From assembly GCA_963575745.1 (NCBI GenBank), contig CAUYUJ010004313.1:504963-568962 (forward strand): a stretch of 64,000 bases of DNA, read 5' to 3'. The stretch comes from Prorocentrum cordatum. Taxonomy: Eukaryota; Sar; Dinophyceae; Prorocentrales; Prorocentraceae. Shown here piece by piece: positions 54,488 to 64,000 of the stretch. The position numbers and the translations under genes are program-made. The notes beneath the pieces were generated by a model that made no database searches, was not told the DNA's origin, and saw nothing but the letters and a program-made list of their open reading frames with translations. How positions within the stretch are numbered: the stretch's first letter is position 1; each line of letters starts with the position of its first letter.

Positions 54488-55420
54488 GGCCCTCCTCCTC
54501 CTCCTCCTCCTCCTCCTCCTCCTCCTCCTCCTCCTCCTCCTCCCCTTCCTCCTCCTTCCTCCTCTTCCTCTTACTCCTTTCCTTCTCCTCTCCTCCTCCT
54601 CCTCCTCCTCCTCCTCCTCCTCTCCTCCTCCTCCTCCTCCTCCTCCATCTCCTCTTCCTCATCCTCTTCTTCCTTCTCCTCCTCCTCCTCCTCTTCCTCC
54701 TCCCTTCCTATTCCTTATAAATGAAAAACTCCCTCTCGCACCCCGAGTCTGGTTTTTAGGGCGGGCTGGGCGTCTCGCATGAGACTTACTCACCACTCAT
54801 GACCCTGAAGCTTGAACGTTGACAACAATAAGAAAAATTGAGGGCGGGTCGTTTTCAAAGTGTTGATCTCGCCTTAGCGCCGCGCACAATCGTTTTAAAC
54901 ATGTGCAAGAGATTCACGGATTGAGGGCCGGCCGTTTTCAAAATGTGGCTCTCGCCTTATCGCCGCGTCCATTCTTCTTGTAAAGTTGCAAGAACCTCAC
55001 GGATTGAAGGCAGCTCCGCTTCAAAATGCGGTGTTCGCTTTCGCGCCGCGCACAATCGTTTTAAAACTTCGCTAGAGTTTCACGGATTTCCATGGTCAGC
55101 GAACCAGAAATGGTCTTTTGGAAGGATTCGGGATTTTGCGGGTGCTACAGTTACGTTGATTCGGGGTGTTGAAGTCCCAGGAATTGCGTTCTGGCACGGT
55201 TCGAGATCGTCAAGACGCAACAGTCAGGTTGATCCGTGGCGTTGGAATCCCGAGAACAATGATTTGGTATGCTTCAGGGTCTTCAAACGGTTGTTTTCCA
55301 ACAGGGCAGTTCCCTCAATGGGAGTGAACCGTTGTAGGGGTCAATGAAAAGGGAGCTGGGAGGGAGGGTTTAATCCAACATCGTTGATGCTTCTTGGGTT
55401 TACACTGGTCCTCCTCCTCC
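54488..55420 (+). repeat. Composite repeat module, copy C
   Basis: CTC microsatellite (54488-54715), leader (54726-54820), about three 82-bp units near 54855, 54940 and 55020 (AATGTGGCTCTCGCCTTA core), then the tail to 55415 that aligns with module B and, at its end, with 556-640 of module A. Another CTC stretch follows at 55412-55460. Confidence 0.9.
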
Positions 55421-55460
55421 TCGTCCTCATCCTCCTCCTCCTCCTCCTCCTTTCTCCCCT

Positions 55461-56265
55461 TCCTCCCCGTTCATTCCCCCTCTCCCCCATCCACCTTCTC
55501 CTCTGTCCATCCAGCCCTCTTGGCATAGGTGGCTTAGAGCGCACTCCCTGCCTCCTCTTCGGGGGAAGGGTCTGCCCCTCCCCCCTCCCCCACGACGGAA
55601 GACTTCCCCCCCCCGCCTGGCCGCGCCGACAGGGGAGCTCCCCTGGGGCCCGTCCCAGCAAGTCGTCAGCGCACACGGCACTCGCCCAACACAGCAGAAG
55701 GAAGGAAAGTCCAAGTACAGTCGGGCCGCTGAAAGAAGGAGCGCTGAATAAGAAACGAAGCCCCTTCCTGGCCCTGTGAGCGCCTCCGTGCCCCGGGAGG
55801 GGCAAGAGGAACAGCACTGGAGGAACCTAAGGAACCTCGAGCCCCTTCCGAACCCAGACCGCTCCTTGTGTGTCAGCGTCCTGACTGTATCGTGGCGGAG
55901 CTTCCTCGCGAGAACGAGCTCGGATGCTCGCGCGCCCTCCTTCGCGCCTCGGCGTGCCGGCCTCCTCGCTGGAGGGCCCTCTTTCTCTTCTGTGGGGCCG
56001 CTCGCGGGCCTGCTGGGGGGGGGGGGGGGCCCTCTGGGGGCGGACGGGGGGGGCCCTCCTGCGGGCCTGGCGAGGCCTTCCTGCGGGGCCATGGGGACAC
56101 TCATATCATTTTTCGAATTCGGCAAGGAAAAAAGTGAAGCATCAAGTACTTGCGAATGTGCTTCTATCTCACAGTTTTTTGTTAACCGGGCCCACTGGGG
56201 CCCATTAGCGCTCCCAGAGGGGGTTCTGGATGCGCGTGCTCGATGCCAACACCACCTGCTCCCCT
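55461..56265. other. GC-rich stretch, no recognisable gene
   Basis: Contains an 11-13-base G run near 56020 and GGCCCTCTGGGGGCGG-type sequence. Very long ORFs here follow composition. Confidence 0.4.
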
Positions 56266-56269
56266 TGTT

Positions 56270-56800
56270 GGCCGATGCGGGATTTGGAGCGACCTGGGGC
56301 CCCCTCGGAGCCCTCTCGAGCCTCTCTCGGGGCCCTCTTGGGGCCCTCTCGAGGGCGTCTGGAGCCATCTCGGGCCGCTCCTGAGCCCACCCTGGGGCGC
56401 TTTTGGAGCGCTCTGGAGGCCACCTCGAGGCTTCCGGCAGTATGAGCAGTGAGGAAGTACCACTGATGTCCTGTATGCTTGATGTATTTGGGCCTCTCGA
56501 GGCCTCTCCTTGGGCGTCCTGGGGCCAGCTTTGGCCGACCTGGAGGCTGCCTTGAAGTGCCTTTTCTCGTCTCGCCTGGTCTCGCCTTGTGTGGTCTCGC
56601 CTCGTCTCGCCTGCTCTCGTCTCGTCGTGCCTGGCCTGGTCTCGCCTCGCCCAAGATGGCGCCAAGATGAGCTCACATAGCCCGAGATGGTCTCCAACAT
56701 CGCACGAGGCAACCCAAGATGGCTCAAGACAACCTCCAACAGGCCTCCAAGAGAAGAGACTCCAAGACCGCTCCAAAATAGCTCCGTCCAAGTGGCCACG
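56270..56800 (+). repeat. Degenerate decamer repeat, both orientations
   Basis: The first half has CCCTCTTGGGG and CCTCTCGAGG words. A middle part has repeated CTCGCCTCGTCTCGCCTGCT words (56570-56655). The second half has CCAAGATGGC and CTCCAAGA words, the reverse complement of the first. Confidence 0.75.
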
Positions 56801-57735
56801 GAGCTTCCCGAGACGACCCCCGAGAGGCAAATCCTGCAAACATCCAACGTTGTTCAATCTATGCTTCCCGTCCCGCCTCCTCGCTTCCGATGGGCCCTCC
56901 CTGCCGAGGCGGAGTCGGACCGCTACTCGCTCAAAACTCGCACTCGATACGAAGAGTGTGCAACGGTTGACGGGCGCCGTCCGTGCAAGGCCTTTCGACG
57001 ACGGGCCGCGAGAATCCGCCAGCGGACCGAGCGAGGGCCCCGACCCTCGGCGGCGAAGGAGCCCCGCCGGGCTCGACGGGCCGTGCTCGGCCGCAGGGGC
57101 TTCGAAAGCGGCGGCGTCGGCGGCCTGCGGCGGATCCGAGGCCCTGTCCTTCCCTCGGGGGTCGGGGGCGCGCAGGCATGGGTTAGCGGTCCACGGAGGC
57201 GGCGCGCGGTCGCCAAATCCATGGGTCGGGGGAGGTGCACTCCCCAGAATGCCCGCTCCGTTCGGCGGCGGGAGTCCGCGATTTCCCATGGAAGTTGGAC
57301 CCGTCGCTAATCCACGCCACCGTGATCCATGTTTGCGATCACCTGAGGGGGGGGGTGTGACTGGCTGCGTGAGGTGCGGAGGTGACTTGGCTCGGGTCCC
57401 GCCCAGGTCGAGGCACTCCCATGTGGGGACTGCTTTCGTCACCCCTCCCTCCCCCCCCCCTACCCCTCCTCCCCCCCTACCCCTCCCCGGCACGACCCTG
57501 TGCTTGGTCCAAAGGTCCCAAAAAGTCCTTGCTGAGACGTGCGTATTGGACAGGATTTCGTGGAGAACCCAGCTGGGAGGAGTCAAAAAATGACCTACTC
57601 TGGCGGAAGGCCCAGCCCTGCGCAACTGTGTGCGTGGCGCAGTGCGTGGCCCTCTCTTCACGGAGTGCACGCCGCGAGGCGGTGCGGACAGGGGGCTGCG
57701 GAGCGAGCATCGCAGACGCGCTGAAGCCCCTGCGG
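56801..57735. other. No recognisable feature
   Basis: GC-rich. ORFs on both strands have no domain I recognise. Confidence 0.4.
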
Positions 57736-57739
57736 AGCA

Positions 57740-57995
57740 TGATCCGCCTGAGGGGTGTGCCGACATGGGCGCGGCGCGGCACCAGGAACGCGCACTGGGG
57801 CCGCAAGCGGAGCTCCCTCTGGGGGCACGCAGCGTGGGAAAGGTGTGCCACCATGGGCGCGATGCTGCCATGCGGGCGCGCCAACCACGTGAGGGGTGTG
57901 CCGAAATGCGCGGGGTGCCGACGTGCAGGCGCGCTCATTGGGGCCGTGGGTGAAGCCTCCTCCGTAGGGGCACGAAGCGCGTGAGGGCCGTGACG
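57740..57995 (+). repeat. ~88-bp repeats related to 5.4-6.1 kb
   Basis: GAGGGGTGTGCCGACATGGG near 57750 with variants near 57836, 57890 and 57978. GGAGCTCCCTCTGGGGGCAC lies between them as in the first array. Confidence 0.7.
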
Positions 57996-58247
57996 ACATG
58001 GGCATGGGGAAAGCGTGAGAAGCGGGGAGAGGGAGGGAGAGGAGGAGGGAGGAAGGAAGCTCGGCGCGCGGCGCCGCGGATTCAAAGCGAGGACCCAGAA
58101 GCACAGGGCGGCGGGGAACGTCCCCCCCGAAACTGCCGCGGAGACCCCTCCTGGCTCGCGCTCTGGCCAGGACTGCGAGGAGGAACCGGCCACGGCGACG
58201 AAGGCCCCCCTGCAAGGGGTGAAAAACGTCAGGCGCGTTACTGCCCC

Positions 58248-58565
58248 ATCCCCCTCCTCCTCCTCCTCCTCCTCCTCCTCCTCCTCCTCCTCCTCCTCCT
58301 GTTTCTCCTCCTCCTCCTCGTCCTCGTCCTCGTCCTCCTCCTCCTCCTCCTCCTCCTCCTCCCCATCATCATCCTGTTCCTCGTCCTCCTTATTCTTCTC
58401 CTCCTCGTCCTCCTTCTCCTCCTCCTCCTCCTCCTCCTCCTCCTCCTCTTCTTCCTCCTCCTCCTCCTCCTCCTCCTCTTCGTTCTCCTCCTCTCCATCC
58501 TCCTTCTTTTCCTCGTCCTCCGCCTCCTCCGCCTCCTCCTCCTCTTTCTCATTACCCTCCTCCTC
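58248..58565 (+). repeat. CTC microsatellite
   Basis: CTC units with CGT and CTT interruptions, joined directly to a CAT array. Confidence 0.95.
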
Positions 58566-58570
58566 CTCCT

Positions 58571-58741
58571 CATCATCATCATCATCAGCATCATCAGCAT
58601 CAGCATCATCATCATCAGCAGCATCATCATCAGCATCAGCATCATCATCAGCAGCATCAGCATCAGCATCAGCATCAGCATCAGCATCAGCATCAGCATC
58701 AGCATCAGCATCAGCATCATCAGCATCATCATCATCATCAT

Positions 58742-58773
<32 letters not shown>

Positions 58774-58831
58774 GCATCATCATCATCATCATCATCATCA
58801 GCAGCAGCATCATCATCATCATCATCATCAG

Positions 58832-58866
<35 letters not shown>

Positions 58867-58908
58867 GCATCATCCTCATCATCATCATCATCAGCATCAT
58901 CCTTATGT
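58571..58908 (+). repeat. CAT/CAG microsatellite
   Basis: CAT units with a 60-bp internal CATCAG hexamer block (about 58655-58720). The minus-strand Asp/Ala-rich ORF of 514 residues over 57477-59021 is an artefact of these two arrays. Confidence 0.95.
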
Positions 58909-59545
58909 TTCTTCTCCTCCTCCTCATCCTCCTCCTCCTCTTCTTCCTCCTCGTCCTCCTCTGGGGCGCAGCGAATCCGTTCAGAACCGATCTTTGGGCC
59001 CCGCCTGGGGCCCATCCCCACCTGGAACCCCCTCCCCAGACGGGGGGGGGGGCCAAACGGGCCAGGTGAGAAAAACTGAATCGGCGTGAAAATGTTTCGG
59101 GACGTCCCTACAGTCGGATCACGAAACTCCCGGGCCAGCCCCAGAACGTAGAAGAAAGGGAACTATGCACATACACCGATTCTGGCCGGGCCCATCCTGA
59201 GCCCAGGATCGTTGCATACGCCCTCTTACCTTGGCCAGGAAGGTGTATGCACCGATCCTGGGTCAAGGATGGGCGTTGTCAGGTATATGGTGCAGGTGCA
59301 TAGTTCTCTTCGCCCGAGAATGGGGGAGCGGGGGCCAGGTCGGGGGCGGAGGCGCGCTTCCGTTCCTCGGCCGGCAGGCCTGAGCTCGAGGTCGTGCGCG
59401 CGCCACGCCTGCGCGATGAGCTCGTCGAATGCGAGCGCCGCCCCCTCGGGCTCCTCGGACTTGGAGCGCGTCCGCCGCCGGGCCTCCTGCGGCTTCCGCG
59501 CGCGCGGGCTCGAAACGCGCGAAGCAGGAGCAGCAGCGGCCCCGA

Positions 59546-59547
<2 letters not shown>

Positions 59548-59605
<58 letters not shown>

Positions 59606-59608
59606 AAC
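59548..59608 (+). repeat. GAC microsatellite
   Basis: About 20 uninterrupted GAC units. Confidence 0.97.
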
Positions 59609-59774
59609 GACTACGTAGGGACAGTGACTAGTGTGGGCATTAAGCAAGCAGCGATTGCATTGTGGACGCGCCAGCTGTGTGGTGCAAGCTGCGTGGCGCA
59701 ATCGATGTTTCGCTAAATGCGCCTTCGAGTTCGTTAGACTACAAGAAAAAGCACGGACGCATCCTTTCCAGGGC

Positions 59775-59870
59775 CAGCGCGAATTTCTCGGATCGGCGTT
59801 GGAACCCCCTGGCAGAGCGCCTCTAGCGCCGCCCCCGGCGCGCTGCGCGCGCCAGAACCGAACCAAGATA
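59775..59870. mobile_element. Family T6, copy 3 (inverted)
   Basis: GCGCGAATTTCTCGGATCGG followed by GCCTCTAGCGCCGCC corresponds to the reverse complement of copies 1 and 2. The second end is less clear. Confidence 0.55.
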
Positions 59871-59984
59871 CCTGCCCAGACCTCCGAAAATGTACGTTTC
59901 CTCGAGAGGGCGCCAAGAGGCGCTTCGAGGTGCTATCGAGGGGCAATGCTCGTTCGTGACCCCGCATTCGTTGATCGATGTCCT

Positions 59985-60065
59985 CCTAGATGGCCCCCCA
60001 GGCTCCGAAGAGGGCCTCAAGAAGGCCCTAAGAGAGCCAGAAGGGCACCCAAAATAGCACCAAGG
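59985..60065 (+). repeat. Degenerate decamer repeat (CTCCGAAGAGGGC type)
   Basis: Short block of CCAGGCTCCG, AAGAGGGCCT and CAAGAAGGCC words, same family as at 32565. Confidence 0.6.
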
Positions 60066-60655
60066 CGGGCTCAACAGATAGGTGCGAAATGAATTGCGAA
60101 GGAACCAGTTTCAACGCGAGCCGCATCACTTAGCGAGGCGGTCTCCCTGGCGTCTGTGTCGTTCCCGCGCCGCGACGGCAGTTCGCGGCATAAGCCCTCC
60201 ACGTTATAGGTTCCCCTGATCAGCGCCGCGCAAGCCTTCAAGCGGGCCGGGTATGCCTCAGCACCGCTTCGGGAGTGTCTTGGCCAGATTCCCCCGCATC
60301 CACGACACGGCGGTCTCGTGCAACATGGCCCCCTGCAAGGGGCCAGGCCGCAGCGTCGGGTTCTTGAGGAGGAAGGCCTTTAGGCCATCTAAGCGCGCCA
60401 GAGTACTCCCCAGTGAGTGGCCCCAGACCCCAGAGCAGTGGGGGTAGAAGCCTTTCCCCAGGGTCCGCGAAAAGCACGCGAGGCTGCCAGCCGAAGAAAA
60501 GGAGAAGGTCGACGACGACGACGACAGAATCCTCGTGGAATCGTCGTGGTTCCAAGCTGGAAATGTACGGCTTCACATGGCGTCGTCAGCGTCCAAAGCC
60601 CGTGGGATCATCGTAGAACACTGGAAAAAAACACTTGGTAAATGCATCCCGTCGA
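60066..60655. other. No recognisable feature
   Basis: Mixed composition, no clear exon. A short (GAC)6 lies at 60510-60528. Confidence 0.4.
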
Positions 60656-60659
60656 CTTG

Positions 60660-60862
60660 ATTTGCAACGCCGGAACCATCGTGGAACCAAAGTGGAACCG
60701 AGCAGGAGCCCTGCATTCTCGCAAACTCTCATGGACTTGCAGCGCCGGAACCATCGGGGAACCACATGCTGACACCAAGCAGGAAACTTGTGAATCTACA
60801 GGGCTTCGGGAGATCGGAGACGTCGGAACCATCTCGTGGAACCAAAGCGGAACCACCGCCTT
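60660..60862 (+). repeat. ~80-bp tandem repeat (GCCGGAACCATCG), three units
   Basis: GCCGGAACCATCGTGGAACC near 60669, 60744 and 60824 (GTCGGAACCATC), each with GGAACCAAAG or GGAACCAC nearby. Confidence 0.7.
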
Positions 60863-60879
60863 TGGACGCCGGACCTTCT

Positions 60880-60945
60880 AACAAACAAAAAAAAAAACGA
60901 GAGAGAAAAACAAAAAAACAACAAAAAAAAAAACGACAGGAACCG
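60880..60945 (+). repeat. A-rich tract
   Basis: Two runs of 11 A with ACAAAC and GAGAGA links, unusual in this GC-rich setting. No retroelement body precedes it. Confidence 0.8.
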
Positions 60946-61679
60946 ACGAGGGCGGGCTCGCCGGCCCTCCTCCTGTTGCCATACGAATGAACACGCGGTC
61001 CACGGCCCGTCTGCGACACGCACCGCCCTGGGGGAAGGGTTTTTGTTTTTATACCATCTTACCGAAAACGACGACGACACAGTGATTCAAAAGCGAAGTG
61101 GATCACCGCAGCAGGGCTGCGCCACCCCCGCAGCAGGGCTCCGCCCGGGGGAAAGGAGGGCACCTCTGGGTCCTACTGTAAAAAGGCCGCCTGGGCCCGA
61201 GCACCCCCCGTCATGGGACACAGCGAGAAGCGGCAAGGCGATGAGTCTGCTTCCTTGCACGGCGTGTCGCGGCCCCGCTTGTGCTCTGGGCTGGACCCCG
61301 CCGGGGCCCGTCAGAGCGGCGCCCTGGGACCCATCTCATTCCAGACATGCCAGAACCAACAGAAGGCGCGGGAGAGGGCGGGGCTGGCGCCGGCGCCTCT
61401 CACGCGGGCTTTCCGACGTGCACCTCGACTGCGTTCGTCGTGATCCAATTATGAGCCCGCCCCCTCCCCGGAACTCAAGTTTAAGGAAACAGTTCGCGCA
61501 TGCCCGAAGTGCCACCAAGAGCGCCCCAAGAGCGCCCCAACAGGGCTCCCAGAGCGTTTCGAGCCAAAGAGAGGTCCTCTTCCCCCACCTCCCTATAATC
61601 CTTCTCATCCTCTGACTCCTCCTCCCAGCTGGGGTCCACCAGATATCGAATGAGAACGTGATTCGTTAAACTAAGCTTC

Positions 61680-61775
61680 GTTGTGCTCTCCTTCATCCTC
61701 CTTCTCCTCCTCCTCCTCCTCATCCTCCTCCTCCTCCTCCTACTCCTCCTCCTCCTCCTCCTCCTCCTATTCTCC
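61680..61775 (+). repeat. CTC microsatellite
   Basis: Imperfect CTC tract with TCA and CTA interruptions. Confidence 0.9.
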
Positions 61776-61899
61776 TTCATCCGTTTTCCTCATCCACCTC
61801 CTCCTCCCGCCTCGTCCTTGTCCTCTGGCTTCCCAAGCCCTTTGTTCCACTGCACGATGCCCCACTTCTCTGTTCAGGGCAACTTGCATGGGCACAATT

Positions 61900-62265
61900 T
61901 TTGGATGGACTGGCGGGGATACTTTTTTGATCGCGACCGCGAGCGGGCACCCGCGCGGCGTCGGAAAGGTCGTGCTACGAGCGGAGGCCGGTGGGCATAG
62001 CGCAACTGTCGCCGGCAAAACATTGTATACACTTCTCGATGTGTGCATGTCATCCTTGCGCAGGGAACTGCTGGGAATACTTTTTTGGTTCGCGGCTCCA
62101 AGGAGAAGCCCAGGGAGCGGGCACTACGTCCGGGGCGCGGAACGAAGTAAATTGGCCGCAGTGGCGTGTGCACATGCAAGGAACAAAATGCCCCTCATTG
62201 AAACGCAGACAACGTCAGCGGGTGACCCTGCTGGGGATACGCGAAGCGCCAAGAATTCCCTCATA
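61900..62265 (+). repeat. Diverged repeats (CTGGTGGGGATAC word)
   Basis: ACTGGCGGGGATACTTTTTT near 61910, ACTGCTGGGAATACTTTTTT near 62066 and CCTGCTGGGGATACGCGAAG near 62227. A fourth copy, GCTGGTGGGGATACGCGAAA, is near 32851. Possibly remnants of one dispersed element. Confidence 0.55.
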
Positions 62266-62756
62266 GGTGCATGTGGTCTCAAATTGGGTGCCGACGAAGA
62301 CTGCCAGCAGGACAACTGGCGACAGCCTCCTTGTTAAAGCCTCTGAGGGAGGAGACCTCGTCGCCAACGCCGGACGCGGCTCGAGAAGCGCGCCGGGATG
62401 GACTACGCAGATTTGGACAGACAGATTCCGCACCGAAGAAGGAGGGGTAGCACGAGAAATCGAAGGCCTGCGAGGCCAACGGTGATCGACTGCACGGCAG
62501 CGGTGAAGACCACAGATGCCTTTTCCTTCTCGACGCCTGGACCCTGTCACGCTCTTGCACCTGTAGACGAGGAGCAAGGAGGAGGATCGGCGGCAGCGGG
62601 AGGAGGTGGCTGAGCGCTGGCTGCAGTCGGCCGCGCCCTGCCCACCGTCGCTCCGCCCTTCTGCGCAGCCTCGTCCAGACGACCGCCTCTGAGATCCAGC
62701 GGAACTGAGGATGGTAACGCTTCGGGCTGCGCGCAGACGACCCGCCCCCACCCAGC

Positions 62757-62906
62757 AGTCCCGGCTGGCCTCAACAGGCACCCTTAGAGAAGTCCAGGGC
62801 GGACTCAACACCCCAGCCCTGGAGCGCTCCGCGCCCCAGGCAGGGTGTTGAGACCGCCCCAAGCCAGCTGGGACACCTAGGTGGCATATTGAAGCCAGTC
62901 TGGACT
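62757..62906. mobile_element. Short TIR element, family T7 (150 bp)
   Basis: Left AGTCCCGGCTGGCCTCAACA and the inverted right end (TTGAAGCCAGTCTGGACT). A second inner pair, GGGCGGACTCAACACC / GGTGTTGAGACCGCCC, makes the element almost fully palindromic. Ends match 36536-37129. Confidence 0.75.
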
Positions 62907-63164
62907 ACCTGGGGGAGCTGTCTGTGAGCAACCCGAAGCCTTACCAACCGGGCGCCGCGGACGTTCCAGAGCGCTCCAGAGCGCTCTGAGCCTCGCTCTG
63001 CCTTGACTGTCTGGGACGAGCGCCCCAGGATGCGGTAGCGCCGCTCTCGCTGACGCGCGGCCGTGCAAGCGCAGGGGTCCTGTGCCAGAGGTCCTGCGGC
63101 GCGCCTTGCACCCCCTCCGTCCGCCGCGCCTGCACCGCCCTACCGCCCCATGTCAGTGATGACA

Positions 63165-64000
<836 letters not shown>

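Noticed and set aside
55427-57871. 814-residue minus-strand ORF
   Set aside because: Its length comes from GC-rich sequence with few stops. It crosses several repeat types and has no coherent domain.
57477-59021. 514-residue minus-strand ORF rich in Asp, Ala and Glu
   Set aside because: It is the translation of the adjoining CTC and CAT microsatellites; equally long frames exist in the other phases.

Overview
The window looks like nuclear DNA of a dinoflagellate. It is GC-rich and gene-poor, and it is dominated by trinucleotide microsatellites: CTC/GAG and ATC/GAT arrays up to about 1.2 kb, plus a terminal ACT array. There is a decayed LINE of the kind common in dinoflagellate genomes. The one clearly recognisable host gene is split into short exons by very large introns, and one of its exon ends reads best with a non-GT donor. 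A GC-rich genome full of introner-like terminal-inverted-repeat (TIR) elements would fit a Prorocentrum-type core dinoflagellate, but the genus is inference. Nothing resembles a bacterial operon, CRISPR array or rRNA gene.

Layout. 0-3 kb: a composite repeat module, then a 5'-truncated retroelement ORF with an RNase H domain and a C-terminal Cys motif. 3-31 kb: mostly repeats. These include kb-scale GAT (6.1-7.2 kb) and CAT (12.0-13.2 kb) arrays, CTC and GGA arrays facing each other (14-15 kb), a second composite module (17.1-18.0 kb), a perfect-looking hairpin (18.1-18.3 kb), a TIR element with a 5-bp target duplication (18.95-19.14 kb), degenerate ~100-bp repeats (22-23.5 kb) and an AT-rich TIR element (24.87-25.14 kb). 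31-37 kb: 280-bp and 14-bp tandem repeats and nested TIR elements.

37.6-48.3 kb, minus strand: at least five exons of a single-domain voltage-gated cation channel. In order they carry S1-S2, S3-S5, pore-S6, EF-hand 1 and EF-hand 2. Its introns hold copies of several TIR families. The largest intron holds a 1.96-kb TIR element whose interior is a 15-copy 102-bp tandem array. 48.3-64 kb: mostly repeats again, including the third composite module (54.5-55.4 kb) and the ACT array that runs off the end; a possible degenerate exon lies at 49.5-49.8 kb.

The most unusual theme is the density of short TIR families, at least seven here. Several recur inside the introns of the channel gene, and the commonest family has tips that begin with GT next to AG, so the elements could supply splice sites. 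This is consistent with introner elements (DNA-transposon-derived introns known from dinoflagellates and other protists). The individual families here were found by eye and are not matched to any catalogue. Exon edges are estimates, because dinoflagellate splice sites are not reliably GT-AG and no transcript data are available.
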